Source of the DNA: a bacterium
GTDB taxonomy: Bacteria > Patescibacteriota > Minisyncoccia > Phycocordibacterales > PALSA-1337
Assembly: GCA_025355565.1 (NCBI GenBank)
Contig: JANXZK010000023.1
Coordinates: 1 to 51,389, forward strand
Direction of reading: 5' to 3'
DNA length: 51,389 bases
Position numbers and translations under genes: made by a program. This document shows, piece after piece, positions 23,267 to 33,036 of the stretch (positions within the stretch are counted from its first letter, which is position 1; each line of letters opens with the position of its first letter). The notes beneath the pieces are model-generated. The model did not search any database, was not told the DNA's origin, and worked only from the letters and a program-made list of their open reading frames with translations.

Positions 23267-23289
23267 GGGCATGATCTAGGACGATGCCA
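23267..23289 (+). repeat. Right copy of the 23-bp direct repeat
   Basis: It differs from 19778-19800 at one position. Together the copies bracket 3.5 kb containing the helicase and fic genes. The sequence between 23110 and 23266 holds no gene. Confidence 0.6.
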
Positions 23290-23302
23290 ATCATCAGAAA
23301 AT

Positions 23303-23437
23303 CATGAAAAATCTGAACCTGAAAAATTTCTGACAGATGAAGGCTTGAAGATCTGTTTTAATGATGTTACAACAGTCAAGAATGGTACAAGAAAGTGGAT
23401 TCAAATGGTTGCTCAAAAAATGGCTATCAAAACGTAA
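23303..23437 (+). pseudogene. Possible gene remnant
   Basis: A frame without a start codon ends at 23437 and reads ...EKSEPEKFLTDEGLKI and then KWIQMVAQKMAIKT. The composition looks protein-like, and the frame is open upstream into the direct repeat. It could be the tail of a gene cut off by insertion or deletion. No family is recognised, and it may be chance. Confidence 0.25.
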
Positions 23438-23495
23438 CCCGCGTACGAATATGTCATAGATCGGGTTACCGTGTTTCCATCATGACAACAGACAC

Positions 23496-23531
23496 AAAAG
23501 ACCGCCTTTGATTTATTCAAGGCGGCCTTTT
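23496..23531. terminator. Bidirectional intrinsic terminator
   Basis: CCGCCTTTGA pairs with TCAAGGCGG (one bulge) and is flanked by AAAAG and CTTTT, so either strand ends in a T-run. It lies between the remnant and hup (minus strand). A second GC hairpin (CAGGC-GTAAAA-GCCTG) occurs near 23570-23590. Confidence 0.65.
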
Positions 23532-23617
23532 GTTCTGCCTACCCGACAGATGGGTCGATAGCGATCCTGCTCAGGCGTAAAAGCCTGGCAAGATCGTGTG
23601 TAAATAAGGATAGGTCC

Positions 23618-23890
23618 TTATTTTACTGCGTCTTTCAACGCCTTTGCGGCACGGAACTTTGGAACCTTCATAGCTGGGACCTTGATAGCCTCACCAGTAC
23701 GAGGATTTCGAGCCTCACGAGCTGCACGCTGTTTGACTGAGAAGATGCCGAGACCTGCGATCGAGACCTCCTCACCCTTCTTTAGAGAGTCGATGATGCT
23801 GTTGATCACCGTGTCGACTGTCTGCTCGGCTTGAACCTTAGTTCCTCCGAGAACTCCGTGAACTGCTTCTACGATTGCTGCTTTGTTCAT
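23618..23890 (-). CDS. hup: HU-family DNA-binding protein
   Basis: A 90-aa histone-like protein: MNKAAIVEAVHG, GEEVSIAGLGIFSVKQR and the DNA-arm region ARNPRTGEAIKVPA are typical of HU. It bends and compacts DNA as a dimer. Full length and single-copy in this window, with its own promoter about 80 bp upstream. Confidence 0.95.
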   Translation of the reverse strand: MNKAAIVEAVHGVLGGTKVQAEQTVDTVINSIIDSLKKGEEVSIAGLGIFSVKQRAAREARNPRTGEAIKVPAMKVPKFRAAKALKDAVK

Positions 23891-23970
23891 TGTTTTTTTA
23901 TTAACGCTATTAATGTTGGTCTCGGCCCGCCGCTTTTAGGAGCGGAACCGGGTCTTGTACCATGTGCTCT

Positions 23971-23998
23971 ATTATATAGTAAGCCATATTTTAGGCAA
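23971..23998 (-). promoter_or_regulatory. hup promoter
   Basis: On the minus strand: TTGCCT (23998-23993), a 16-bp spacer and TATAAT (23976-23971). The leader contains a GC hairpin (CCGCT/AGCGG, about 23930-23945) before the start codon. Confidence 0.55.
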
Positions 23999-24104
23999 TG
24001 GGGCGCAAATCGGGCTAGATATTACAACATTTATGCTGAGAGGTGGCAAAATAGCGAGATTTTGAGAAAAGTGACGAAGACGGGTGTAACACTTCTGTAG
24101 GAAC

Positions 24105-25634
24105 TTACCTCGCGAATTCCATAGTTCTCGTCTCACGAATGACGATAACCTTGATCTCGCCTGGGTATTTGAGGTCCTTTTCGATCTTCAAGGCTATATT
24201 GCGAGCAAGCTCCTTGGCGGCGACGTCATTGATCTCTTCAGGTTTAACAAAGATACGTATTTCACGGCCAGCTTGGAGAGCATATGATTTTTCGATGCCT
24301 GGGAAGCTGTTGGCAGTGGCCTCTAAGTCACCTAGACGTTTCAGGTAATTCTCGATATTGTCGCGACGCGCGCCAGGACGAGCGCCTGAGATAGCGTCAG
24401 CGGTCTGTACGATGCGGGATTCGACAGTCTCATATGGGTATTCCTCATGATGAGACTGCATGGCCTTCACTATCTCCTCTGAAGCACCGAATTTTTGCAA
24501 GATACGGCGACCGATCTCCACATGCGTTCCGGCGACTTCATGGTCGAGGGCCTTGCCTAAGTCATGTAAGAGTGCCCCCGCCTTGGCGACCTGGACGTTG
24601 GCGCCGAGCTCCTCGGCGATCATTCCGGCGATATGCGCCATCTCGACTGAGTGTTGCAGTACATTCTGGCCATAACTAGTACGGAAATGCAAACGACCGA
24701 GGATGAGCAATATGCGCGGATCGAGACCGATAACTCCGCACTCGTATGCGGCAGCTTCACCTTTCTCTTTGATAGTCTTGTTTATATCCTGCTTGGCTTT
24801 CTCGACGACCTGCTCGATCTTTGCAGGCTGGATACGTCCATCCTTGATGAGCTCCAGGAGTGCGAGCCGCGCTACATGGCGTCGCACTGGATCAAATGAT
24901 GATATAGTGATCGCACCTGGTGTGTCGTCAACCATCACTTCTACTCCAGTGATACGTTCGAAAGCTTTGATATTGCGTCCTTCTTTACCGATGATCTTAC
25001 CCTTTACGTCATCGCTAGGGATCTCGACGATCGTCGACATAACATCCTGAGCTACGGAAGAGGCGAGACGCTGTATGGATATGGCGAGAATATCGCGAGC
25101 TTTTATATCTAACATCTCTTCACCCTTCGTTTCCAGCTTGTTCATGCGGATCAAGATGTCTTCCTCTGACTGTTTCTCAACCAGGGTTATGAGCTGACTC
25201 TTCGCCTCATCAGCTGAGAGCTTGGCGATCTTCTCGAGTTCGTGCTTTCGGTCTTCTTCGAGTTTATCCGCTTTCTCGCGGATAGCCTTGATCTCGGCCA
25301 CGCGCGTCTTTATCATCTCGACTTCTTTGTCGAGATCTGACTGGCGTTTATCTAGAATGTCTTCGCGTTTGACGAGACGATCCTCTGTCTGACGCACTTT
25401 TTCTTCTTTTTCTTTTATCTCTCTCCTCCCGACGTCCGCTATCTGTGCGGCTTTGGTTTCTGCTTCTGTGGTGATCTTCTTGGCCTCTTCTTTGGCAGCG
25501 AGGAGCATTTCCTTTATCTCGAGCTCCATCGAGCCTTTCTTGCCTAATGATATGATCAAACGCAGATAGTAACCTATAGCCACGCCAATAACTCCAGCGA
25601 GTGCAAGAAATATTGCGGCTAATTTTAGTGACAT
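24105..25634 (-). CDS. rny: Ribonuclease Y
   Basis: A 509-aa membrane-anchored endoribonuclease starting mRNA decay. An N-terminal membrane helix (FLALAGVIGVAIGYYLRL), a long coiled coil (residues ~30-180), a KH domain (GKIIGKEGRNIKAFERITG) and an HD domain (LLHDLGKALDHE; SHHEEYP) are all present at normal length. In bacteria without RNase E it organises RNA turnover with PNPase, also encoded here. Confidence 0.96.
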   Translation of the reverse strand: MSLKLAAIFLALAGVIGVAIGYYLRLIISLGKKGSMELEIKEMLLAAKEEAKKITTEAETKAAQIADVGRREIKEKEEKVRQTEDRLVKREDILDKRQSDLDKEVEMIKTRVAEIKAIREKADKLEEDRKHELEKIAKLSADEAKSQLITLVEKQSEEDILIRMNKLETKGEEMLDIKARDILAISIQRLASSVAQDVMSTIVEIPSDDVKGKIIGKEGRNIKAFERITGVEVMVDDTPGAITISSFDPVRRHVARLALLELIKDGRIQPAKIEQVVEKAKQDINKTIKEKGEAAAYECGVIGLDPRILLILGRLHFRTSYGQNVLQHSVEMAHIAGMIAEELGANVQVAKAGALLHDLGKALDHEVAGTHVEIGRRILQKFGASEEIVKAMQSHHEEYPYETVESRIVQTADAISGARPGARRDNIENYLKRLGDLEATANSFPGIEKSYALQAGREIRIFVKPEEINDVAAKELARNIALKIEKDLKYPGEIKVIVIRETRTMEFAR

Positions 25635-25795
25635 ATGCGGTGTCGATCCGCCTCTACCAGACTATGGTGAAATAATAGGTTTATGAGTCTTATTGATGTT
25701 GTGTAACTGGTTCTGAATCATAATTTCACTTCACAAAGCGCTGTTCCAGGTGAATCAAATTTAATATTGGTAACATAGGCATCATACTCCATTAT

Positions 25796-25824
25796 TTGTA
25801 AAGTGTAAAGTTTTTTGGTATAGT
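25796..25824 (+). promoter_or_regulatory. clpP promoter
   Basis: TTGTAA, a 17-bp spacer and TATAGT, with a TGG extension before the -10 box, lie 31 bp upstream of the clpP start codon. Confidence 0.6.
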
Positions 25825-25855
25825 CGCTATCTATTCACTAATATCAATCAAAACC

Positions 25856-26437
25856 ATGTTAATACCAACAGTCATAGAGAAGTCACCCTTCGGCGAGAGA
25901 GCTTACGACATCTATTCACGCCTCTTGAAAGAGAACATCGTCTTTTTGGGCGGTCCCATCGACGACCACATCGCAAATCTCATCATCGCTCAGCTACTAT
26001 TCTTGCAGTCAGAAGACCCAAAGAAAGAAGTCCAGTTATATATCAATTCTCCAGGAGGTTCGGTGACGTCGACTCTCGCCATCATCGATACTATGCATCA
26101 CATCAAGAACGATATATCGACTGTCTGTGTCGGTATAGCAGCATCTGGCGCGGCTCTCATCTTGTCTGCTGGCACGAAAGGAAAGAGATTGGCATTGCCA
26201 AATTCAGAAGTCATGATCCATCAACCGATAGGTGGCGCAGAAGGTCAAGCATCGGATATAGAGATCAGTGCAAAGCATATCCTGAAAACTCGTTCAACTC
26301 TCAATAAATTGTTAGCGACGAACACTGGCCAACCACTTTCACGCATCGAGAAAGATGTTGATCGTGATTTCTTTATGGATGCTGACGAAGCCAAAAAGTA
26401 TGGAGTGATCGATCAGGTTGTGACAGGAAAAAAATAA
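25856..26437 (+). CDS. clpP: ATP-dependent Clp protease proteolytic subunit
   Basis: A 193-aa serine protease. The catalytic triad is visible: Ser in [14 protein letters not shown], His in VMIHQPIGG and Asp in [11 protein letters not shown]. Length is standard. The nucleophile neighbourhood reads AASGA rather than the common AASMGA. It would form the degradation chamber for a Clp ATPase not encoded here. rsmE follows 2 bp later. Confidence 0.96.
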   Translation: MLIPTVIEKSPFGERAYDIYSRLLKENIVFLGGPIDDHIANLIIAQLLFLQSEDPKKEVQLYINSPGGSVTSTLAIIDTMHHIKNDISTVCVGIAASGAALILSAGTKGKRLALPNSEVMIHQPIGGAEGQASDIEISAKHILKTRSTLNKLLATNTGQPLSRIEKDVDRDFFMDADEAKKYGVIDQVVTGKK

Positions 26438-26439
26438 TA

Positions 26440-27219
26440 ATGAGACTTCATAGATTTTACATTTCTGACACGATCAAAGTTGGCGATGAACTATCCATCA
26501 AATCACCAGAGCTCATAAATCAACTGACGAAAGTCTTACGACTCGGAGTTGGTGATAGGATCAACCTCTTCAATGGAACAGGTTTTGACTATGAATGCAA
26601 GATTGACAATATAAACGGTAGGAGTACTATAAATAGCAATAGTGTGATTGGCCTGAGTGTTCTATATTCGACGCGCAATAATAATATTTCTAGGCGTAAG
26701 CTTTTTTTGGGTGCCGCGATCGTGAAGAAAGACAACTTTGAATGGATCGTGGAAAAGGCTACAGAACTCGGGGTTACGGATATCATTCCGATCATCGCCG
26801 AGCGTAGTGAGAAAAAAGCTTTGAATGAGGATCGCCTCGGAAGGATTGTGACCGAAGCGAGCGAACAATCTGGGCGTGACACTACTCCTATGGTGTGGCC
26901 GATCATGGGTTTGGGGAGTGCTGTCTCATCGCTAAAAAGGGAAAATTTTGAAATCAAAATTCTGGCGTTTCATACGGAAGGGGAGAGTATTAGGGGAATG
27001 TTCGATACTCATGTATCAGTGTCTAATGAGAATAATTTTGGTAATAACTCAAATGGAAACGTCCCTGTAGCTGTTTTCATAGGGCCAGAGGGAGGGTGGA
27101 CGCCAAACGAGATCGCAATGTTTCACAAGGAAGGTGTGCAGGTCGTCTGTCTAGGGCCGCAGATATTACGGACTGAAACAGCTGTCGTCGCCGCCCTATC
27201 GATGTTGGTATTCGGGTGA
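26440..27219 (+). CDS. rsmE: 16S rRNA (uracil-1498-N3)-methyltransferase
   Basis: A 259-aa SPOUT methyltransferase. An N-terminal PUA-like part (LTKVLRLGVGDRINLFNGTG) is followed by the knotted domain with KATELGVTDIIPIIAERS and the SAM-binding loops FIGPEGGWTPNEI and LGPQILRTETAV. It methylates U1498 of 16S rRNA. It is cotranscribed with clpP and ended by the hairpin at 27273. Confidence 0.95.
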   Translation: MRLHRFYISDTIKVGDELSIKSPELINQLTKVLRLGVGDRINLFNGTGFDYECKIDNINGRSTINSNSVIGLSVLYSTRNNNISRRKLFLGAAIVKKDNFEWIVEKATELGVTDIIPIIAERSEKKALNEDRLGRIVTEASEQSGRDTTPMVWPIMGLGSAVSSLKRENFEIKILAFHTEGESIRGMFDTHVSVSNENNFGNNSNGNVPVAVFIGPEGGWTPNEIAMFHKEGVQVVCLGPQILRTETAVVAALSMLVFG

Positions 27220-27272
27220 TGCGATGTTTCACTCATGAATAAACAAATGTGAAAGTAGCCGCGAAAACGAAA

Positions 27273-27300
27273 GTGCCGACCCCAAGAGACCGGCACGTTT
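27273..27300 (+). terminator. Intrinsic terminator after rsmE
   Basis: GTGCCG (27273-27278) pairs with CGGCAC (27291-27296), followed by GTTTTA. Confidence 0.65.
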
Positions 27301-27345
27301 TACTGACCTTCAAATTATGGCGTAACGAAGATGACTGGGTACAAT

Positions 27346-28434
27346 CTATCTTTCCACCTTCTCCAACCACTGAAAGACTTTCTCATTCATGAGAACAGTC
27401 TCAGCATATGTGTATGCTCTCTCACGGTCGGCATCTCTGTAATGCTCGACGATGTGGTTGACCTCCGCTTCGACTTCCTCTTTTGTTGGGTTGATATTCT
27501 CTTTCTTGGAAATCTCATTCAATATGAGCTGCAGCTTTGCCTTCTTCTCTGCATGTGGACGCCATTCTTTGCGGATGTCTTCGAGTGATTTCTTGGCATG
27601 TTTCAGATAGTCATCCATCTTCACTCCCATGCGCTCGATATCTTGCGCGAACTGACTCTGGCTACGATCGAGTTCCGTTTCGACGATAAGGTCGGGTAAC
27701 TCGACTGCCGTCTTATCTGCTATAGCATCAGCGATACGGATACGCAACTTCTCTCGAGCCTCATCCTTTTTGTTCAGCCCCACCATATCACGGACCTTCA
27801 CCTTGAAATCTTCGACGTCTTTGAAATCACCTAACCCTCGAACGAACTCGTCATTGAACTCCGGCAGGGAATCCATGACCGCTTTCTCATGATCTTCCGG
27901 TGACATCTTTTCATGATCATGATCATCGTGCGAGCTCCTAGACTTACGTATTTTCAAAATAGAGTCTTCGACATCTTTATCCGTGACTATGAGGTCGTCA
28001 TCCTTTGATTCCTTGACCTCCGTATCAGCGATCTTTTTGTAGTCAGGTAAAGTGATCTCCGGTACGATCGTTGTCGTCACTTTGAATTCCAAGGGGTTAC
28101 CTTTGGCTATCTTGGTGATACTAACTCTCGGTTTGCCGATCGAGTCGATCTTGTTATCGATCAAAATATCCATATAGGCTTGCGAGATGGAGAGTTCCGC
28201 CATTTCCTCATTGACTGCTGATTCTCCAACTTTTGCCACCAAAATATTTTCTGGCACCATCCCTTTTCTAAAACCATCTACAGTCACATATCCATTGATG
28301 TTCTCGAGCGCCTTTGCGCGGTATCCTTCCCAAACAACAGAAGGCACAGAACATAATACTTCGATCTCTGATTTTGCCAGCTTTTTTATAGAAGCGGAGT
28401 CATAGGACTTCGCGGTAGTTGATGTTTTTGTCAT
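27346..28434 (-). CDS. tig: Trigger factor lacking the PPIase domain
   Basis: A 362-aa ribosome-bound chaperone. The N-terminal ribosome-binding domain shows GFRKGMVPENI, the signature loop that docks on L23. The C-terminal helical chaperone arms are present (about residues 190-362). The central FKBP-type prolyl isomerase domain is missing. In its place is a short acidic/His-rich linker (SSHDDHDHEKMSPEDHEKA) leading straight to PEFNDEFVRGLG. The ATG at 28434 (MTKTSTTAKS) is the right start; the frame is open to 28539. The intrinsic terminator of the sigma-factor gene lies just upstream. Confidence 0.9.
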   Translation of the reverse strand: MTKTSTTAKSYDSASIKKLAKSEIEVLCSVPSVVWEGYRAKALENINGYVTVDGFRKGMVPENILVAKVGESAVNEEMAELSISQAYMDILIDNKIDSIGKPRVSITKIAKGNPLEFKVTTTIVPEITLPDYKKIADTEVKESKDDDLIVTDKDVEDSILKIRKSRSSHDDHDHEKMSPEDHEKAVMDSLPEFNDEFVRGLGDFKDVEDFKVKVRDMVGLNKKDEAREKLRIRIADAIADKTAVELPDLIVETELDRSQSQFAQDIERMGVKMDDYLKHAKKSLEDIRKEWRPHAEKKAKLQLILNEISKKENINPTKEEVEAEVNHIVEHYRDADRERAYTYAETVLMNEKVFQWLEKVER

Positions 28435-28470
28435 GGAAGGGAGTGTACACGAAGTATTTAATTGGCGCAA

Positions 28471-28499
28471 GAAAAATGCCAACCCGGGTGGGCTGGCAT
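28471..28499 (-). terminator. Intrinsic terminator of the sigma-factor gene
   Basis: On the minus strand ATGCCAGCCC pairs with GGGTTGGCAT around ACCC, followed by a T5 run. It separates the sigma-factor gene from tig. Confidence 0.75.
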
Positions 28500-28529
28500 G
28501 CTTTACTGTTTCAAATCTCCAATGATGAC

Positions 28530-29456
28530 TTACAAACACCGTTTTGATGCCTTTGCAGCTGTGGCCCGACGATAGATCGATGCCAAGCCGTAAAACTCGA
28601 TTCCAAATGGTTTGTCTTCCACCGGCTTCCTGAGTCTTTTCAAGGCCATCTCTTGGAGCTGACGCACCCGTTCGCGAGTGATGCCGAGCTTCTTGCCGAT
28701 AGCTTCAAAAGTTTGACACTCTCCATTTTCGATCAATCCAAACCGCAATCGTAGGATATGCTGTTCACGCTTGGGTAGCTGGCCCAACAGTGTCGGCAGC
28801 CTATTTTTGAAGCAGCTTATTATAGCTTCCTCTGCCGGATTCGTAGCATGCTCATCAAGGATGATGTCCCCGATAGTTGTGCCGACGTTGTCTCCAATGG
28901 GCGAATCCAAAAGGATAGGTGGTATATTTGAAGACCGGACAGCATCGACTTTCCGTTCACTGATCTTGAGTTCCTGAGAGAGTTCCTCATTTGAAGGATC
29001 GCGACCAAGCACTTCATAGAGTATACGTTCAGCATTTGATACCCGATTGGCGACCTTCACCATATGTTCAGGGACACGGACCGTTCTCACTTGGTTCGTG
29101 AGCGCCCTCTTGATACATTGTTTGATCCACCACGACCCGTATGTCGAGAAACATCCTCCTTTGCTGGGGTCAAAGCGCAAGACCGCCTTCATGAGTCCAA
29201 TGTTCCCCTCACTGATCAGATCCAATATGGGTAGGCCATTTCCGCAATAATTCTTGGCGATTTTGACCACGAGGCGAAGATTGGCCTCAATCATGGTTTT
29301 TATGGCTTTTTTATCACCTTTTTTGATCCTCGCGGCCAGTCGAACTTCTTCTTTGTGGCTAATCCGGCCATTTACCGAGATGTCTCGCAAGTACTGCCAA
29401 GTAGAATCGAGTGAAATACCCACCCCGTCTGCCGTAATTATTGATGATATACTCAT
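28530..29456 (-). CDS. rpoD: Sigma-70 family RNA polymerase sigma factor (RpoD-like)
   Basis: A 308-aa sigma factor with regions 1.2 (STWQYLRDISVNGRIS), 2 (NLRLVVKIAKNYCGNGLPILD; DPSKGGCFSTYGSWWIKQCI), 3 and 4 (LPKREQHILRLRFGL; TFEAIGKKLGITRERVRQLQ). It recognises promoter -10 and -35 elements. It lacks a long region 1.1, so it could be the primary or a group 2 factor; the RpoD label is by overall pattern. It has one of the clearest ribosome-binding sites in the window (GGAGG, 9 nt before ATG). Confidence 0.9.
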   Translation of the reverse strand: MSISSIITADGVGISLDSTWQYLRDISVNGRISHKEEVRLAARIKKGDKKAIKTMIEANLRLVVKIAKNYCGNGLPILDLISEGNIGLMKAVLRFDPSKGGCFSTYGSWWIKQCIKRALTNQVRTVRVPEHMVKVANRVSNAERILYEVLGRDPSNEELSQELKISERKVDAVRSSNIPPILLDSPIGDNVGTTIGDIILDEHATNPAEEAIISCFKNRLPTLLGQLPKREQHILRLRFGLIENGECQTFEAIGKKLGITRERVRQLQEMALKRLRKPVEDKPFGIEFYGLASIYRRATAAKASKRCL

Positions 29457-29559
29457 TCTCTTTGTCCTCCAATTCTCTTCTATAGGTGTTGATTGTTATA
29501 TGTACTGAAAACTTGCTCAAATCTACAACAATATTAAGATTATAGCAAGAACGTGAGAT

Positions 29560-29943
29560 CTAAAAATTCTGATTGTCTACGCCAGTTGTAGAATTATTCA
29601 GATCATTCTGCAATGATTGGAGGTCATCACCAGTGTTCGTTATCGGCTGAACCGTTTGACCAGATTGGTCGACCTGGCTACCGATCGCTGCTTGTGAAGC
29701 GTTAACCGATCCTTTTGCCGCTATCGATGAATCGTTAGTAGGTATCTGCTGTTGTTTGTTCGAATTCGAGGCAAATAGGTAAGTAGCCAGAAAGATGATC
29801 GTGACGATGATGATGAATATAACGATGGTGGGACCGACCTTCTTGTGGTTAGTGCCGCCGTTATCTTTCGAGGGGGTTGGTGTAGCCGGTGCGAATGGCG
29901 AGGGAGCAACATTCATATTTAGCGCTTGGTTTTGTGGATCCAT
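29560..29943 (-). CDS. Small single-pass membrane protein, unknown
   Basis: A 127-aa protein: a Pro/Asn-rich cytoplasmic N-terminus, one membrane helix (VGPTIVIFIIIVTIIFLATYLF, about residues 37-58), and a Gln/Ser/Asn-rich outer tail without cysteine. No family is recognised. It lies 30 bp downstream of the next secreted protein gene on the same strand, possibly one unit. Confidence 0.65.
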   Translation of the reverse strand: MDPQNQALNMNVAPSPFAPATPTPSKDNGGTNHKKVGPTIVIFIIIVTIIFLATYLFASNSNKQQQIPTNDSSIAAKGSVNASQAAIGSQVDQSGQTVQPITNTGDDLQSLQNDLNNSTTGVDNQNF

Positions 29944-29973
29944 AGAAAATAGTTATTTGTTGGTAATGATAAA

Positions 29974-30777
29974 TTATTGGTTGGTGGACGTCGGTGTAGT
30001 TGTGGCATTCGTATCTCCCAATTTCAACCCCATACCATGCGCGATCGCCACCACCACATCATTCAAAGCCCTCTGCGCGGCCTTAATGAGTTTTTGGGCA
30101 TCAATCGCTACCAGTCTCGGCCTGTTTAGATCGATGCCAGTCAACGTTGTCGTTGATGTGGTCGACGATGCTGTCACGGCGGCCGTGCTAGTTGCCGATA
30201 GATCTTTTATCGCATTTATAGCGTATTGAGCTGACAAGATCTTCGCATCTGCGATAACGAGCAGGCGCTTTGCTTCAGTCATATCTCTCGCGGTGCTCGA
30301 TGCTGTGATCATAGAGACCTTGTCTATGCGTGACTGGATACGACCACGGACGTTCTTGAGATTATTCAGAGCTCTCTCAAGCTCATTCACGATGAAATGT
30401 TTGCGTATCTCAAAGATATTTAGGATCATCGATCTGCCATTGTTCAGGTAGCCCTCACCCCTCTGCATGTTTTGGCGGCCATTCTGTCCTTCACGAAAAG
30501 GTACACTTGATGTTGCCCAGGTACTAGAAGCGAACCGACTCATCATCCTAGTTGTACTGGCGCGATTTTCAAGAAGACTATTTCTAATATTCTGATTCAA
30601 TCTTGCATTGCTTTGTCTTTCTTGGATATCAGATCGAAGTTCTTGACGTATCTTCGCTGGAAAGTTGCGAAGAGGAGTTTTCTTGGGCGTTTCATCGATC
30701 TGCGCTCGTAGGATAACGGGCATGACGATAATCGCTATAAACGCGGCAATAACGACAAAATAGTAAGTTTTTTTCAT
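29974..30777 (-). CDS. Secreted or membrane-anchored helical protein, unknown
   Basis: A 267-aa protein with an N-terminal signal anchor (YYFVVIAAFIAIIVMPVIL), then a mainly helical charged region (IRQELRSDIQERQSNARLNQ; LERALNNLKNVRGRIQSRID) and Ser/Thr-rich spacers. It ends in a TTTPTSTNQ tail. Proteins of this build are common in Parcubacteria. Function unknown; an envelope location is inferred. Confidence 0.7.
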   Translation of the reverse strand: MKKTYYFVVIAAFIAIIVMPVILRAQIDETPKKTPLRNFPAKIRQELRSDIQERQSNARLNQNIRNSLLENRASTTRMMSRFASSTWATSSVPFREGQNGRQNMQRGEGYLNNGRSMILNIFEIRKHFIVNELERALNNLKNVRGRIQSRIDKVSMITASSTARDMTEAKRLLVIADAKILSAQYAINAIKDLSATSTAAVTASSTTSTTTLTGIDLNRPRLVAIDAQKLIKAAQRALNDVVVAIAHGMGLKLGDTNATTTPTSTNQ

Positions 30778-30871
30778 ATTTATGATGATTTTTGGTTATT
30801 TAGGCCACGAGATTGTGGTTGGATATGATTATACCACTCTATTCTCTTGATAAGTAATGACTATCAGACTA

Positions 30872-32857
30872 TCAGATCAAAAACGCAACTATGAGCAAAG
30901 CGACGATGTTCAAGATCTTGATCATAGGGTTGATGGCGGGACCGGCTGTATCTTTATAAGGATCCCCGACAGTGTCTCCTGTAACAGCGGCTTTGTGAGC
31001 GTCAGAACCCTTGCCTCCATGTGCGCCTCCCTCGATATGCTTCTTTGCATTATCCCAAGCACCACCACCTGATGTCATAGAGATGGCGACAAAGAGACCT
31101 GTAACGATCGAACCGACGAGCAGACCTCCCAGAGCGACTGGACCGAGAACAAATCCGACGATGATAGGGGCGAGGACAGGGATGAGAGCGGGGACGATCA
31201 TTTCCTTGATAGCGGCACTCGTCACGATGTCTACACAACGAGCGTAGTCAGGCTTGGCAGTACCTTGCATGATACCTTTGATCTCACGGAACTGACGGCG
31301 AACTTCATCGACGACTTTACCCGCGGCTTTGCCGACTGCCTCCATCGAAAGTGCGGCGAAGTAATAAGGCAACAAGCCTCCAATGAATAAACCGACGATG
31401 ACTTTCGGATCGCTCAAACTAAATGAATAACCAGTTCCGACAGCTTCAGTATAAGATGCGAATAATACGAGAGCGGCTAGACCAGCAGACCCGATAGCGT
31501 AACCTTTGGTAACTGCCTTCGTTGTATTCCCAACAGCATCCAAAGGATCTGTAACGTCACGGACTTCTTTTGGTAGATTGGCCATTTCGGCAATGCCCCC
31601 TGCGTTATCCGTAATAGGACCATAAGCATCGATAGCGACGATGATACCTGCCATGGATAACATACTCATTGCGGCAACAGCGATACCATATAGACCGGCG
31701 AAGTAATATGCGGCCAAGATACCGAGGACGATCGTTATGAGCGGCCAAGCGGTAGACTTCATGGAGATCGCTAGACCCTGGATGATGTTCGTCCCATGAC
31801 CAGAAACTGATGCATTTGCGATAGATCGAACTGGGGCATATTTAGTAGAAGTGTAATATTCAGTGATGACGACCAAGAGTGCCGTGACGATGAGACCAAC
31901 GAGAGTACAGCCGAATAGGTTAGCTACGCTGTACAGACCATTTAGTTTCATTAGAACATTCGTAACAGGATAGAAGGCGATCGCGGCCAATATTGCGGCG
32001 ATGATGAGCCCCTTGTACATGGCACCCATGATATTTTGTGACTTGCCGAGCTTTACGAACCAAGTTCCAATTATGGATGCGACGATGGCGATACCTCCCA
32101 ATGCGAGAGGGTAGACCAGTGCGCCACTAAAACCATTGAATATCGTGTTGCCGAGCATCATGGCGGCGATAGTAGTAACGGCGTACGTTTCGAACAAGTC
32201 TGCCGCCATACCCGCGCAATCTCCGACGTTATCTCCGACGTTATCAGCGATAACTCCAGGATTTCTCGGATCATCTTCTGGAATGCCTGCTTCGACTTTA
32301 CCGACTAGATCTGTTCCTACGTCAGCGGCTTTGGTGAAAATTCCTCCTCCTAGACGGGCAAATACTGAGATGAGCGAAGCACCGAATGCTAGACCAATGA
32401 GTGAACCTACATCTTTGGTAATGGCGTAAAAGCCCGTGACGCCGAGGAGGGCGAGGCCGACGACGAATAGTCCTGTAACTGATCCGCCTTTGAAAGCCAG
32501 AGATAATGCCGGGGCGAGACCATGACGAGCAGCTTCAGCTGTGCGGACATTGCTCCTCACAGAAACATTCATGCCGATGTACCCAGCGAGAGCTGATAGG
32601 ATAGCCCCTACTATGAATCCGATAGCGATCGTGATACCGAGTGCTATCCATAGAATGATGAACAATACAACGGCGATCATGGCGATCGTTCGGTATTGAC
32701 GGTTCAAATAGGCTTTTGCCCCAGCTTGAATAGCGGCAGCGATCTCTTTCATCCGGTCATTTCCCGCGGATTTCTTGAGAATTGATCTTATTAAATATGC
32801 TCCATATACTAGAGCGATGACTGAGGCGACGAGCGCGAATATGATAGATTTCGACAT
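30872..32857 (-). CDS. hppA: Membrane-bound proton-translocating pyrophosphatase
   Basis: A 661-aa integral membrane pump with ~16 helices that couples pyrophosphate hydrolysis to ion export. The active-site signature is [20 protein letters not shown] followed by [11 protein letters not shown]. At the diagnostic position the sequence is [10 protein letters not shown], with Lys where K+-dependent enzymes have Ala, which predicts a K+-independent H+ pump. It would help a fermentative cell save ATP. Confidence 0.95.
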   Translation of the reverse strand: MSKSIIFALVASVIALVYGAYLIRSILKKSAGNDRMKEIAAAIQAGAKAYLNRQYRTIAMIAVVLFIILWIALGITIAIGFIVGAILSALAGYIGMNVSVRSNVRTAEAARHGLAPALSLAFKGGSVTGLFVVGLALLGVTGFYAITKDVGSLIGLAFGASLISVFARLGGGIFTKAADVGTDLVGKVEAGIPEDDPRNPGVIADNVGDNVGDCAGMAADLFETYAVTTIAAMMLGNTIFNGFSGALVYPLALGGIAIVASIIGTWFVKLGKSQNIMGAMYKGLIIAAILAAIAFYPVTNVLMKLNGLYSVANLFGCTLVGLIVTALLVVITEYYTSTKYAPVRSIANASVSGHGTNIIQGLAISMKSTAWPLITIVLGILAAYYFAGLYGIAVAAMSMLSMAGIIVAIDAYGPITDNAGGIAEMANLPKEVRDVTDPLDAVGNTTKAVTKGYAIGSAGLAALVLFASYTEAVGTGYSFSLSDPKVIVGLFIGGLLPYYFAALSMEAVGKAAGKVVDEVRRQFREIKGIMQGTAKPDYARCVDIVTSAAIKEMIVPALIPVLAPIIVGFVLGPVALGGLLVGSIVTGLFVAISMTSGGGAWDNAKKHIEGGAHGGKGSDAHKAAVTGDTVGDPYKDTAGPAINPMIKILNIVALLIVAFLI

Positions 32858-32935
32858 GTTATTGATGTTTACTGGTTAATAATGATCACGATGCAATAAA
32901 GCCGATTCTAGCAGGTTTTCTGATATTTGGGAGGG

Positions 32936-32966
32936 TTGACAGAAGTCAATATTATTTCGTGATATA
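32936..32966 (+). promoter_or_regulatory. Promoter with overlapping palindrome upstream of the XRE regulator
   Basis: TTGACA (32936-32941) is followed after 18-19 bp by a TGATATAT -10 region. The -35 box is part of an inverted repeat, TTGAC-AGAA-GTCAA (32936-32949), a likely operator, perhaps for the XRE protein itself. Confidence 0.55.
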
Positions 32967-33036
32967 TTGCTAGACACAGCCATCCTTAGTATGTACAATC
33001 ATCATATAATCAATCAAATATTAACCACCGACCATC

